A stretch of DNA of 64,000 nt from JAJTHC01 sp044358835 (GTDB lineage: Bacteria > Cyanobacteriota > Vampirovibrionia > Vampirovibrionales > JAJTHC01). A model generated the notes under the pieces. It did no database searches. It saw nothing but the letters and a program-made list of their open reading frames with translations, and was not told the origin of the DNA. A program made the translations under genes and the position numbers. The DNA lies in the NCBI GenBank assembly GCA_044358835.1, contig JBIKNF010000010.1, forward strand, positions 1 to 64,000. The letters run 5' to 3'. Positions 42,336 to 51,227 of this stretch are shown here, piece after piece; the first letter of the stretch is position 1; each line of letters begins with the position of its first letter.

Positions 42336-43664
42336 CTAAATATAGTCTAAGGGGCTGGGCTTGTGGAGCGGGGGACGTTCAAAAGGACGCTTTAAACGAG
42401 TTCCTTCATCTTGGCTGTGTTGTTCCACATAATGGCGGGGCAGTAAATCCCCTAAAATACGACGACGGCACCGTTGCAATTGGCGCTGTTTATAACGACT
42501 ATGAGCAATATCACCCTCTTGATTCGCGATGTAATGGGCTTTGTCGATGAATTGAATTTCATAAGGGAAAAAAAGTCGTTGCATGGTGCCCCCTTCATCC
42601 CCACGAGCGGGCACCTTGATTAATTGGCGTGTGGTAATGTGTAAGGCTCTGTAATTGTTGTCACTATGAGGGTTGTGTTTTGAAAAGCTATTGTGAGGAA
42701 GTTTTGCATCAAGCTGTTGTAAGGTGCTTAGTAAGTCCATCCAAGACGGTAGCATCGCATGAGGGTGTGGTTTTTCACTATGAAGCGACGGATAATCTTC
42801 TGGATGATGTTGTTGCCATAGGCTTTGGAATTCATCTAAAGCAATGAGTGTATTACGAGATCGTTCTGCTTTTACATTGCTAAAGACGAGTAATTGTGAT
42901 TCCATTAAAATATCCAAGGCCACCAAGACATCCGGAATACTTTCCGTAATAATGCGAATGCCAATGAAGTCGTCAATCAATTCAATACTATTTTCTTTTT
43001 TGGAAAGAAGTTTGATTAAAAGGCTTTCTCGACTTTTTTGTTCTTTAATTTCTAAACCGTATAGGGCGAGTTGTTTGTCACTGCCTGTTCGACCAATAAT
43101 GACTTTTTCACTTTCAAGGTCATAACGCATAATTTCCCCATAACCTTTTAAAATCTGTTGACGCGCAGGTTCAATAATCTGCAAGCGAGGGGCATGTTCA
43201 ATATGCGTTAACGTATGTACGACTTTTAATATGGCACACGCCCATCGGCTTTGATCGGTGCGAGGCAATGTAGAAGCCAAACAAAGTAAATCTACAATGT
43301 TGGGTTGTTTTAAGAAAGTATCTGGCACATGAAGATGCAAGCGGGCAAACGCTGTTTCGCCTTCTCCCGCTTCAAGCAAACGGTTTTCAATAAAACTGAC
43401 GGCTTCTTGCACCAAGTGACTAAGACGTTGAACATCTTGAAGATCGCTTAAATCATAGCCATACGTCATTAAAAAACGGTGGGCTTCTTCAGCGGTGCGA
43501 ACTTGAATGGTGTTTTGTTCAATGATGGAAAGCCCTTGCACCAAACCGCTTAATAATTGCCACGGCAGGGGGCGCGCCACATGAGGGGGTTGAGGATCAA
43601 AAACAATTTGTAAGTAAGGGAAGTCCTGCTGTGTTTGTGGGCTTTGGGGCGTGTTGATGTCCAT
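42336..43664 (-). CDS. RelA/SpoT-like nucleotidyltransferase-domain protein
   Basis: This 442-residue protein carries weak signs of the RelA/SpoT synthetase fold in its second half. These are LIDDFIGIRIITES near 240, DNNYRALHITTRQLIKVP near 345 (the GYxSLH-like position) and PYEIQFIDKAHYIANQEGD with HSRYKQRQ near 375 (the E-x-Q and H-x-x-YK positions). The first half (1-230) is helical and unfamiliar. It may make or bind (p)ppGpp-like nucleotides or another product. A frame exists from 43763, but a TATAAT-type -10 box at 43707-43712 on the minus strand places the start at ATG 43664. It is convergent with dnaG and follows the chemotaxis operon. Confidence 0.6.
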   Translation of the reverse strand: MDINTPQSPQTQQDFPYLQIVFDPQPPHVARPLPWQLLSGLVQGLSIIEQNTIQVRTAEEAHRFLMTYGYDLSDLQDVQRLSHLVQEAVSFIENRLLEAGEGETAFARLHLHVPDTFLKQPNIVDLLCLASTLPRTDQSRWACAILKVVHTLTHIEHAPRLQIIEPARQQILKGYGEIMRYDLESEKVIIGRTGSDKQLALYGLEIKEQKSRESLLIKLLSKKENSIELIDDFIGIRIITESIPDVLVALDILMESQLLVFSNVKAERSRNTLIALDEFQSLWQQHHPEDYPSLHSEKPHPHAMLPSWMDLLSTLQQLDAKLPHNSFSKHNPHSDNNYRALHITTRQLIKVPARGDEGGTMQRLFFPYEIQFIDKAHYIANQEGDIAHSRYKQRQLQRCRRRILGDLLPRHYVEQHSQDEGTRLKRPFERPPLHKPSPLDYI

Positions 43665-43706
43665 TAAAGTGGTTTCCTGCTTATTAAAGAAAAGCCTTTC
43701 TTTAGT

Positions 43707-43712
43707 ATTATA
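43707..43712 (-). promoter_or_regulatory. -10 box for the RelA/SpoT-like gene
   Basis: TATAAT on the minus strand ends about 43 bases before ATG 43664. It lies just after the chemotaxis operon terminator, so the gene has its own promoter; no good -35 is visible. Confidence 0.45.
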
Positions 43713-43737
43713 ACACTTTTTCATCTTAAAAACACTA

Positions 43738-43772
43738 TAAAAGCAGGAGGGTACTTGAATCACCCTCCTGCT
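43738..43772 (-). terminator. Intrinsic terminator of the chemotaxis operon
   Basis: AGCAGGAGGGT pairs with ACCCTCCTGCT (43762-43772 with 43742-43752) around a nine-base loop, followed on the minus strand by TTTT. It lies 27 bases past the second cheY stop. Confidence 0.75.
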
Positions 43773-43798
43773 TCAATTCTTAAAAATGCACAGGGAAA

Positions 43799-44167
43799 CT
43801 AGGCCTTTACCGCACGCAGTTGTTCGATTTTTTGGGAAAAATCTTCAGAACTAAAGGGTTTGACTAAATAGTTGTTCGCACCTGCTTGAATGGCAATGAC
43901 GACATTATTGCGTTCGCCTTCTGTGGTTACCATCATAATCGGGGTGGTGATTTGAGCTTCTCGCAATTTACGGACGACATCAATGCCCAATAAACCTGGC
44001 ATATTCCAATCCATTAGAATCAAATCAAATTTTTCTTTTGAAGCTGCTTCTAACCCTTCAAGGCCGTCGGTGGCTTCGGTTACGTCTTCAATTCCACATT
44101 GTTTTAATTCACGAATAATTACTTTACGCATGACAGCGGAATCATCTACAACTAAAACGTTTATCAT
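43799..44167 (-). CDS. cheY: CheY-like response regulator (second)
   Basis: This 122-residue single-domain receiver begins MINVLVVDDSAVMRKVI. It has the acidic pocket (DD at 8-9), the phosphoacceptor Asp in LILMDWNMPG near residue 52, the conserved Thr in MMVTTEGE and Lys in VKPFSSED near 103. It is CheY-like, with no output domain. It is the last gene of the operon, after cheX. The sister receiver at 44848 differs in sequence, so the two probably have different partners, for example pilus motor output and phosphate sink. Confidence 0.93.
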   Translation of the reverse strand: MINVLVVDDSAVMRKVIIRELKQCGIEDVTEATDGLEGLEAASKEKFDLILMDWNMPGLLGIDVVRKLREAQITTPIMMVTTEGERNNVVIAIQAGANNYLVKPFSSEDFSQKIEQLRAVKA

Positions 44168-44234
44168 TATTAGAACCTTTACCTAAACATTGAGGGATGC
44201 TAAATTACCGAAAACCAAACAAGAATTCCTTTAT

Positions 44235-44735
44235 TTAATAGGTTTGGAAGTTTACTTGAAGATGAAAAAGTTCACCTTCAATATCAAAAGACAAGAGCAA
44301 GTAAGATGTTTCAGGGTTTCCTGTTTCAAGTTCATTGCCTTCCCCTAAAACCACGCTTGGCAAAGAAAGGCTATATAAGGTGTTGTCTTCTTGAGACAAG
44401 GCCACTTTCGTACGGCCTGAAATCATGTTAATGAGTTCGCCCATACCATCAATCATATCTTCACGTTGAACGTCTTCTATGGGAATGCCGAGCAAACGAC
44501 TTACCATAAGTTTAGTCAACATTTCACTAAAGGAAAGGGCGAAGAGGCCTTCTCCATGGTCGCCTGAAATACCTATGACGCTGGAAATATCGCCTTTAAA
44601 CTTGAATGTTTTAACAGGCTTGACGTCTTGTAAGGTTACGGAAGTTCCTGCCATAATGCCTAAAACATCAGTGACAGAATCCATGAGGTTATGTACCAGT
44701 TTGGCATCTAACGCATTACGAAATTGGGTGTGCAT
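44235..44735 (-). CDS. cheX: CheX-like CheY-phosphate phosphatase
   Basis: This 166-residue protein of the CheC/CheX/FliY family dephosphorylates CheY. The active motif E-x-x-x-N is visible as DGMGELINMISGRTK near residue 95, where Glu and Asn would enter the receiver active site. The protein is a single copy of the domain, which fits CheX dimers better than two-motif CheC. It lies between two cheY genes in the operon. The ATG has no strong SD. Confidence 0.75.
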   Translation of the reverse strand: MHTQFRNALDAKLVHNLMDSVTDVLGIMAGTSVTLQDVKPVKTFKFKGDISSVIGISGDHGEGLFALSFSEMLTKLMVSRLLGIPIEDVQREDMIDGMGELINMISGRTKVALSQEDNTLYSLSLPSVVLGEGNELETGNPETSYLLLSFDIEGELFHLQVNFQTY

Positions 44736-44847
44736 AAGGTAAACTCACTTTATTACTGGGGGTTGGTTGTGCGTTGTACTTGTACATTCGTCAAAGACAA
44801 GGAAAGACTAAAGGGATTGTTAGAGTTTGTTACATTTTAAAAGAACA

Positions 44848-45237
44848 CTAACTAAAGTCCAGCATTTCTTGCGGGAGGCATTCCATCATTTTGGTAAGTA
44901 GTTCATCTTCTGTAAAGGGTTTAGTCAAGTATTGAGCCGCCCCTGCTTTGATGGCTCCGATCATTTTTTCACGTTCGCCTTCTGTGGTTACAATCATGAC
45001 GGGGATATTAGATAAAGCGGGATCTGCTTTGATGGACTTTAGCGTTTCTATGCCGTCCAAATTCGGCATATTACAATCGAGCAAAACGAGTTCTACATCC
45101 GTACAATGGGCCTTGAGTTGTTCCAAGCCTTGAAGACCATCTTCAGCTTCAAGCATTTCATAGCCGAGTGCTTGGATAGGACCTCTCATAATTTTACGAA
45201 TGAGACGAGAATCATCAACAGATAAGATGTAAGGCAT
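44848..45237 (-). CDS. cheY: CheY-like response regulator (first)
   Basis: This 129-residue receiver domain reads MPYILSVDDSRLIRKIMRG at the start, with the phosphoacceptor in VLLDCNMPNLDG near residue 54, VTTEGER near 83 and KPFTEDE near 106. The Asp, Thr and Lys of the receiver pocket are all present, and there is no output domain. It lies 33 bases after cheR. It is probably the main target of CheA phosphorylation that signals to the motility machine. Confidence 0.93.
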   Translation of the reverse strand: MPYILSVDDSRLIRKIMRGPIQALGYEMLEAEDGLQGLEQLKAHCTDVELVLLDCNMPNLDGIETLKSIKADPALSNIPVMIVTTEGEREKMIGAIKAGAAQYLTKPFTEDELLTKMMECLPQEMLDFS

Positions 45238-45270
45238 AATTGAAAAATCCTTCTGATTATTAAAAAGGGT

Positions 45271-46140
45271 CTAACCTCTTATTCTAAAAACGGTCGTTTT
45301 ACCGATGCTTTGAGGAATAAAAGGGGTTTGTAAACCGGTGAGGTTTTCTGTGGCTCCTAAAACAAGGTATCCATTAGGCTTAAGCATTTTTGCGAGCCTA
45401 TTAAAGAGGACTTGTCTAAATTCGGGACTAAAATAAATGGCCACGTTTCTCAGGCAAATAAGATCAAAGTTTCGGCCTACGCTATTGGTTAAGTCTTCAC
45501 CTAAATTAGCGATCTTAAACTCGCATAAGGCTTTGACTTCATCTCGAACGACGTGAACTCTGCCTTGTGATTCAAAGAACTTGTTCTTACGTTCAGGACT
45601 AATGCCACGACCCATGGCCAAAATGTCATAACGCGCAAGCTTAGAAAGTGCAATTGAAGAAGAAGCAACGTCCGTCCCTAAAATATGGACCCGCTGCTTT
45701 GGAATGATTTCAAGGTGAGGATGGGCTTCTGCATATTCATGCACCAGCATGGCTAAGGAATAAGGTTCTTGCCCTGTAGAACAGGCAGCGCTCCAAAGTT
45801 TAATAGAACCGATAGGATTCTGCTTAAGTAAATCAGGCAGGATAGTGGAGGCGATGGTTTCATAGGGGTGTACATCCCTAAACCACAAGGTTTCTTTTGT
45901 GGTCATCGCGTCAATTACAAGGGGTTTAAGTTTAACTTGAGCAGACGTTTTCATTAACTGAATAAAATCACTATAACTGGCACAATTGTATTCAATTAAA
46001 GTTTTCAATAAACGGGTTTCTAAAAGGTATTGCTTACTCGCGTCAAGCTGAATACCACATAGGTCTTCAACCAATTGGCACAACTGAACCAATTCATTTG
46101 CTGTCATGGGGTGAATATCGGCGTTAATGACGGAACACAT
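45271..46140 (-). CDS. cheR: Chemotaxis methyltransferase CheR
   Basis: CheR uses S-adenosylmethionine to methylate glutamates of chemoreceptors. The 289-residue protein has an N-terminal helical domain and a C-terminal SAM-binding fold with IKLWSAACSTGQEPYSLAM near residue 110 and FDLICLRNVAIYFSPE near 220. The usual RNV-IYF sequence is seen. The frame is open to 46212, overlapping cheB, but the ATG at 46140, 14 bases after the cheB stop, has AAAAGGA upstream and is chosen. Chemoreceptor genes are absent from the window. Confidence 0.93.
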   Translation of the reverse strand: MCSVINADIHPMTANELVQLCQLVEDLCGIQLDASKQYLLETRLLKTLIEYNCASYSDFIQLMKTSAQVKLKPLVIDAMTTKETLWFRDVHPYETIASTILPDLLKQNPIGSIKLWSAACSTGQEPYSLAMLVHEYAEAHPHLEIIPKQRVHILGTDVASSSIALSKLARYDILAMGRGISPERKNKFFESQGRVHVVRDEVKALCEFKIANLGEDLTNSVGRNFDLICLRNVAIYFSPEFRQVLFNRLAKMLKPNGYLVLGATENLTGLQTPFIPQSIGKTTVFRIRG

Positions 46141-46153
46141 AGGGGGAATCCTT

Positions 46154-46810
46154 TTACTGACTCGCAAGTTCACTAATACGGTGGGCAAGTCCTTCAAGTG
46201 AAAGAGCTTCATCGCTTAGGTGGGCTTCTACGACCGCTTTGGGCATACCATACACCACACAGGAAGAGGCTTCTTGCGTTAAACAATAGGTGGGGATACG
46301 TTGCTTTAAGTGGCTAACACCGTCGCAACCGTCTCTGCCCATGCCTGTCATCACAACAGCAAGAACACCGTTTTTATAAGTTTGACTCGCGGATTGAAAA
46401 AGTACATCCACCGAAGGGCGACAAGAACGCACTGGGGCATCATCACTCAGAACGATATGGACCCCCGTCTTTGGCTGACGTTCAAACTTTGTGTGTACGC
46501 CTCCAGGTGCTAAATAGACGGTGCCTACTTGAAGTTTTTCACCGTCTTCCGCTTCTTTTACTTTAAGGCGACTTACTTCATTAAGGCGTTCTGCAAGCCA
46601 CGCCGTAAAATGAGTCGGCATATGTTGCACAATCACAATAGGGGACTTGATATTAGGTGAAAGTTTTTCAAGCAACACTGTCAAGGCAACAGGCCCTCCT
46701 GTTGAAATGCCAATCACCACGACTTCAAAACGAGAGGGTACGGCTTGCTGACCCCTGCTGCGAAGTGAGGTTCGTACATGGGTAGATGATGAAGGAAATG
46801 TAGTCAACAC
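46154..46810 (-). CDS. cheB: CheB methylesterase domain protein, no receiver
   Basis: This 218-residue protein is the catalytic methylesterase/deamidase part of CheB. It has the Ser in VVVIGISTGGPVAL near residue 38, the His in VIVQHMPTHF near 65 and the Asp in VVMTGMGRDGCDGV near 160, with PGGVH near 107. A canonical CheB is about 350 residues with an N-terminal receiver; here no receiver precedes the catalytic domain, so CheA phosphorylation cannot control it in the usual way. It is placed between cheW and cheR in the operon. Confidence 0.9.
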   Translation of the reverse strand: MLTTFPSSSTHVRTSLRSRGQQAVPSRFEVVVIGISTGGPVALTVLLEKLSPNIKSPIVIVQHMPTHFTAWLAERLNEVSRLKVKEAEDGEKLQVGTVYLAPGGVHTKFERQPKTGVHIVLSDDAPVRSCRPSVDVLFQSASQTYKNGVLAVVMTGMGRDGCDGVSHLKQRIPTYCLTQEASSCVVYGMPKAVVEAHLSDEALSLEGLAHRISELASQ

Positions 46811-46844
46811 TTGAACCTCTTTTTACAGAATCGGTTACGTTGTA

Positions 46845-47321
46845 CTAAACAGTCGTCAAGGAAGCGCTGAGGGCTTCTTTTAATATGTTCGACATGTTCA
46901 GGATCGTCACAATCCCTTCAGGTCTTTTTAATACCGCCTCAATCCAACGGGCGTCTAATTCATTGAGATTGGCAGGGGGGGCATCCAGTTCGGATTCAAC
47001 ATAAGGTAATACATCTCCAATCGCATCGACGCTAAAGCCAATGCGATCCGCTGGGGAAAGCCCTTCTTGGGCGTAGGCTTCATTCCGTAAAAGAATGTTA
47101 TATTTGCCGTGTTGTAGTTTTAAAGAAGTTTGCTTGAAAATTTTGGTTAAATCCACCAGCGTTACAATTTGACCACGTAAATTGATTAAGCCTTGAACAT
47201 AGGGCATGGCCAAAGGCACAGGGGTATGTTCCATTTGTGGAATAATTTCACGTACATCCAGCAGTGGGATTCCACAGATGACTTCACCAAATTTAAACGT
47301 AATAAGTTTTTGTTCTAACAT
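46845..47321 (-). CDS. cheW: Chemotaxis adaptor CheW
   Basis: CheW links chemoreceptors to CheA. The 158-residue protein shows the SH3-like double barrel with LITFKFGEVICGIPLLDVREII, VQGLINLRGQIVTLVDLTKIF and IGDVLPYVESE, all family hallmarks. It is encoded 45 bp after cheA. As CheA itself carries two CheW-like domains, this operon encodes three such folds. Confidence 0.92.
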   Translation of the reverse strand: MLEQKLITFKFGEVICGIPLLDVREIIPQMEHTPVPLAMPYVQGLINLRGQIVTLVDLTKIFKQTSLKLQHGKYNILLRNEAYAQEGLSPADRIGFSVDAIGDVLPYVESELDAPPANLNELDARWIEAVLKRPEGIVTILNMSNILKEALSASLTTV

Positions 47322-47366
47322 AAAAGAAAAGTTCCTGTTTATTTATAAGAATAGGCTAAATAACGA

Positions 47367-50072
47367 TTAAAAAGCACCTGCTAAACTAGGGTGTACTTCT
47401 ACGCCGGCACGTTTTAATAGGGCATTGATATTGAGTAGTAAGGTAACCCGTTCTTGAATCAAGGCCGAACCATACAAGCACGGCTCTTCAATAAGATCAG
47501 TGTCTAAACGATAATCTACTTCAAGGCTGTCAATAATTTCAGCCACCCAAATGCCGACCTTCCCTTTGCCTGCCAAAGGTAAAATAAGGTATCCATTTTC
47601 GTCTTCTGGGTTTGGAGTTCTTATGTTTAAATACTGTTCTAAGCGAATGATGGAAATGGTTTCATTGTGCATACGAACAAATTCACGATTCCCAACGGAC
47701 TCAATATGCTTGGCCTTAATGTATTCTAAACGCAAGACTTCCGCTAAAGGTACGGCAAAAGGTTCTTGAGGGTTATTTTGAAAGAGTAAAACCGATTGCT
47801 TTTCAAGTAAGGGAGATAATAAATTACCCGCGGGGTCAAATTCAAACCCATCGACAATGGACGTGCCAGTCCGTTGTTTTTCTAATTCTTGCCGACGTAA
47901 GTGTTCTGTTTGTACGCCACTAAAGTCCAGTTCACTTTGTGTGGCAATACCCACCACGTCGCAAATCATGGCCACACTACCATCCCCCATAATGGTTGTA
48001 CCACTAAAGGCATGCACATTTTTAATCAGTGTTGACAAGGGTTTTACGACAATATCTTCAATGTCATAGGCTTCATCTACAATTAAACCGTATTGATTAA
48101 TCCCAACGCTTAAGACCAATAAAGTGTAATCGCTTTCGGGCGATTGACGTCTAATTTCGGGGATTTGTTCAATGGCAACGGGGTCGTTAAAGCGTGCATC
48201 TTCAATCGTGCGACGCGCTTCGTTAGGCTTTCTAAGGTTCAACACATCATCGAGCTTGACTAAGGGAAGCCAATTGCCTCTTAATCGTAAGACAGACGCT
48301 TGCCCAATACGTTCAATACGTTGATGCACTTCATTGGCTTTTACACGCACCAGTTCCAGTAAGTTCACTCGAGGCACCGCAAAGCGTTCTTCACCCACCC
48401 CAACCACTAAACAAGGAATAATGGCCAAAGTTAAAGGCAATTGTAAGATGACGGCCGATCCCTTCCCTAAGGTGGATTCCAAATACACATGCCCGCCTAG
48501 GGCTTCAATGTTAGCGCGAACTACATCCATTCCTACACCCCGGCCAGAAAGATCCGTCACGGCTTCGGCGGTGGAAAGGCCAGCATGAAAAATAAGGTTT
48601 AATTTTTCTTGATGGCTTAAATCATCAAATTCAGCTTGGCTCATTACGCCATTAGCAATTGCTTTGCGTCCCAAGGCTTCGGTGTCAATGCCTTTACCAT
48701 CGTCTTCAATACGTAAGTGAATTTGCCCCGCTTCATGAAACGCATGCAAGGTAATGGTACCAGAAGGAGATTTGCCTGCTGCTTTTCGTTGTTCTGGGGA
48801 TTCAATGCCGTGATCACAAGCATTACGGATCATATGCGTCAAGGGGTCACTTAAGCCTTCTAAAATGCTTTTGTCTAGTTCTACATCTTGCCCAATCATT
48901 TGTAACTGGATTTTTTTGTTTAATTGCTTAGCAAGATCACGCACAACACGAGGGAAACGCCGAAATACGTTTTCAATGGGTTGCATGCGGGTTTGCATAA
49001 TGTGATCTTGTAACTGATTGGTGACGGTGTTAATACTTTCTAACACTTGAACGAAGCTTTCGTTTTTGGTGCTAAGTTGTTTGTCAGACTGAACGGCACG
49101 CATCAGTTGATTGCGAGCCAGTACCAGTTCGCCCGCAAAATCCATAAGGGTATTCAACAAATCCACACGCACTCGAAGGGTGTCATAACTCACTTCGGCA
49201 GTTGAAGTACTAGGGGCTTCGACTTTAATTTCAGCCGTTTTATTGTAAACTTCAGCGTCCGATTGTTCTACATAGACGCCTTCATCCACAACAGGGACTT
49301 CATAATCATCTAACTGTGATTCTGCTAAGTCTAAGGCATGCAACACCAAGTCTTTTTCTAAAACGGTTGCAAATAGCACATGAAAATTCGGGGGTGGCGC
49401 ATCGCTTTCCAGTTCAGAAACAGTAGATGCCAGAACGGCACCAATGGAGTCGATCGTACCAATAAAATCCTTATAGCTCCGGTGCATGTCAAATAAATGT
49501 AGGTTTGTGTCCAATTTAGCCACATAGACAAACTGACCCAAACGTTTCGCTTTTTCGATGCAGTCGCGTTCAACATAAAGAGAAGGATTCACTTTGTCAT
49601 TATGTACACGGACTTTTGATTCATCGGTGCTTTCAACGGGTTGAGCCAAGGTAAGGGAAGCAGGGCCAGCTAGGTAGGGGGTGTCTGCCTTGGTGTAGTG
49701 TGTAAGGGCTTCTTCTAAAGCAGAAGTATCTAGTCGCTCACTCCGCTGAATATCTTCTACCATCACATTTAGCAAATCTACACCCATTAGTAAGGGTTCA
49801 ACGACATGGGGATGAGGAATCAATACGCCGTCTCTTACTCGCATTAAGACGCTTTCCATCAGGTGAGACACTTGCTTTAAGCGTTCAAAACCAAAGAAGC
49901 CAGAAGCCCCTTTAATACTATGAATGGCTCTAAAAATACGGTTCACGATTTCTTGGCTGACTTCGGGGGCTTGTTTTTCAAGGGCCAATAAGTCAGGTTC
50001 AATGGATTCAAGATGCTCGGCACTTTCGCTTAGGAAGTCTTGTAATAGGGAATCGTCTTGATGTTCACTCAT
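47367..50072 (-). CDS. cheA: Chemotaxis histidine kinase CheA, with two C-terminal CheW-like domains
   Basis: This 901-residue CheA autophosphorylates and passes phosphate to CheY. His51 in RAIHSIKGASGFFG is the phosphorylated residue of the HPt domain (1-110). A second domain at about 160-275 may be a docking domain. The dimerisation helices (VDLLNTLMDFAGELVLARNQL) are near 295 and the kinase near 390-560 (HMIRNACDHGIESPEQR; DDGKGIDTEAL; SGRGVGMDVV). CheW-like domain 1 lies at about 570-720 and domain 2 at about 765-890 (FAVPLAEVLRLEYIKAKHI). The duplicated CheW part is atypical. It is the first gene of the operon. Confidence 0.93.
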   Translation of the reverse strand: MSEHQDDSLLQDFLSESAEHLESIEPDLLALEKQAPEVSQEIVNRIFRAIHSIKGASGFFGFERLKQVSHLMESVLMRVRDGVLIPHPHVVEPLLMGVDLLNVMVEDIQRSERLDTSALEEALTHYTKADTPYLAGPASLTLAQPVESTDESKVRVHNDKVNPSLYVERDCIEKAKRLGQFVYVAKLDTNLHLFDMHRSYKDFIGTIDSIGAVLASTVSELESDAPPPNFHVLFATVLEKDLVLHALDLAESQLDDYEVPVVDEGVYVEQSDAEVYNKTAEIKVEAPSTSTAEVSYDTLRVRVDLLNTLMDFAGELVLARNQLMRAVQSDKQLSTKNESFVQVLESINTVTNQLQDHIMQTRMQPIENVFRRFPRVVRDLAKQLNKKIQLQMIGQDVELDKSILEGLSDPLTHMIRNACDHGIESPEQRKAAGKSPSGTITLHAFHEAGQIHLRIEDDGKGIDTEALGRKAIANGVMSQAEFDDLSHQEKLNLIFHAGLSTAEAVTDLSGRGVGMDVVRANIEALGGHVYLESTLGKGSAVILQLPLTLAIIPCLVVGVGEERFAVPRVNLLELVRVKANEVHQRIERIGQASVLRLRGNWLPLVKLDDVLNLRKPNEARRTIEDARFNDPVAIEQIPEIRRQSPESDYTLLVLSVGINQYGLIVDEAYDIEDIVVKPLSTLIKNVHAFSGTTIMGDGSVAMICDVVGIATQSELDFSGVQTEHLRRQELEKQRTGTSIVDGFEFDPAGNLLSPLLEKQSVLLFQNNPQEPFAVPLAEVLRLEYIKAKHIESVGNREFVRMHNETISIIRLEQYLNIRTPNPEDENGYLILPLAGKGKVGIWVAEIIDSLEVDYRLDTDLIEEPCLYGSALIQERVTLLLNINALLKRAGVEVHPSLAGAF

Positions 50073-50436
50073 TTTTTTGGGGGTCCTTATACTGATCCGT
50101 TAAAAGGTTAATGTCTTATGGGGTTTTTGAAGTCTGTAGAATGGATTCCTTGTTTACAGGGTTCGTATAGTAAGCTGTACTTGCGATACATCTGTCAACG
50201 TCGGTTCTGAGAAGGCAGGGGTCTGTGCTTAATTCATAAAATAAGGTGTTAAAACGACACGTTTATAACTAGATGATTAGAACTTCATAATCAGACCTAA
50301 GCGATAAACGTTACGCGAGCCTAAACGGCCACTTATAATCATTGTAAAGGGGTGCCACTTCATTATGGAACGTCGCCCAGCCTTTTCAATCATTCAGGGG
50401 ATGAATGTTCTCTATATATTTTCAATGATTTTAAAA
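50073..50436. other. Leader region of the chemotaxis operon
   Basis: This 364-bp space lies upstream of cheA. On the minus strand TTGACA (50193-50198) is followed 20 bases on by TACTAT, a loose match with wide spacing. No other structure was recognised. Confidence 0.3.
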
Positions 50437-51126
50437 TCATCCATTCAAAGGAAGCTTCCACAATCCGCGTTTTTCAGATTGAGCCTTTTTTTCTAGGTGT
50501 TTCATTTCGTCTTGATGAGCGTAATTGGGGGCATAAATCATTACTTTGGCCAGCCCCGATTTCAATAAACCTTCATTAACACTTAGGCCACCTGTTGGCT
50601 GTAAATAAACCCATGCTAGGGTTCGACCATAACGGTCTCTTATTTTTTTGTCAAATTCTAAGTAAACAACCTTATTTTGGGTCAACCCTTGGGTATATGC
50701 CTTGGCTTCTAAACCAAAGGGTTGAGCTTTCCCACTAGGGTTTCGCTTAGAACGCTTGGTTTCTGGGGTATCTACTTGTAAGAAACGAATGTTTTCGTTG
50801 GGAGGTTCTAGCAAGCCGTTGCCGTTTAGATCACACGAAATGGTGTCTCCGTCAATGATTTTGAGTACTTTGCATGGTTTTCGATCACTAGATTCCAGCT
50901 GGGGGCTTAACTGTTTTGTAGGGGCTTGATTCGGCGTTTGAGCCTGAGGCGTTGAGCTTGGCAGCTGTGTTTGCTTTTTCATAGATGTAGAGCGTTGTTC
51001 AAGGGAAGGGGAGAGAGGAGGCGATGTTAAATTCATCCATTCATTGGGGATCAGTAGAATCCCAATAAACACCACAAGTATTAAGATAAATCGTTTGCGC
51101 AAAAAGCGAAAAACAGTTTTTTTCAT
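50437..51126 (-). CDS. Thermonuclease-family protein (SNase)
   Basis: This 229-residue protein has a membrane anchor at about 12-28 and a Pro/Gln/Ser-rich linker to residue 75. The staphylococcal nuclease fold follows: VLKIIDGDTISC with the first Asp, IRFLQVDTPET with Asp, DRYGRTLAWVY near 165 with Arg, and LLKSGLAKVMIYAPN. The Ca-binding Asp residues, catalytic Glu (TPET) and Arg are all present, so it should be an active Ca-dependent nuclease at the outside of the inner membrane. The insertion NGNGLLEPPNE resembles an EF-hand-like calcium loop between the first strands. It is preceded by the korB terminator and followed by the cheA leader. Confidence 0.87.
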   Translation of the reverse strand: MKKTVFRFLRKRFILILVVFIGILLIPNEWMNLTSPPLSPSLEQRSTSMKKQTQLPSSTPQAQTPNQAPTKQLSPQLESSDRKPCKVLKIIDGDTISCDLNGNGLLEPPNENIRFLQVDTPETKRSKRNPSGKAQPFGLEAKAYTQGLTQNKVVYLEFDKKIRDRYGRTLAWVYLQPTGGLSVNEGLLKSGLAKVMIYAPNYAHQDEMKHLEKKAQSEKRGLWKLPLNG

Positions 51127-51171
51127 CAGTCACCCTTCTTTTGCGTCATTAATGTACATAAGAAAAGATAC

Positions 51172-51203
51172 AAAAGCCCTTATTTTTAAAAATAAGGGCT
51201 TTT
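51172..51203 (-). terminator. Intrinsic terminator of korAB
   Basis: A perfect 32-bp palindrome (arms AAAAGCCCTTATTTTT and complement) is read on the minus strand 25 bases past the korB stop. Its T-rich end suits termination, and the symmetry would also work for the opposite strand. Confidence 0.7.
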
Positions 51204-51227
51204 ACGGTATTCGATGCTTGACACGAT

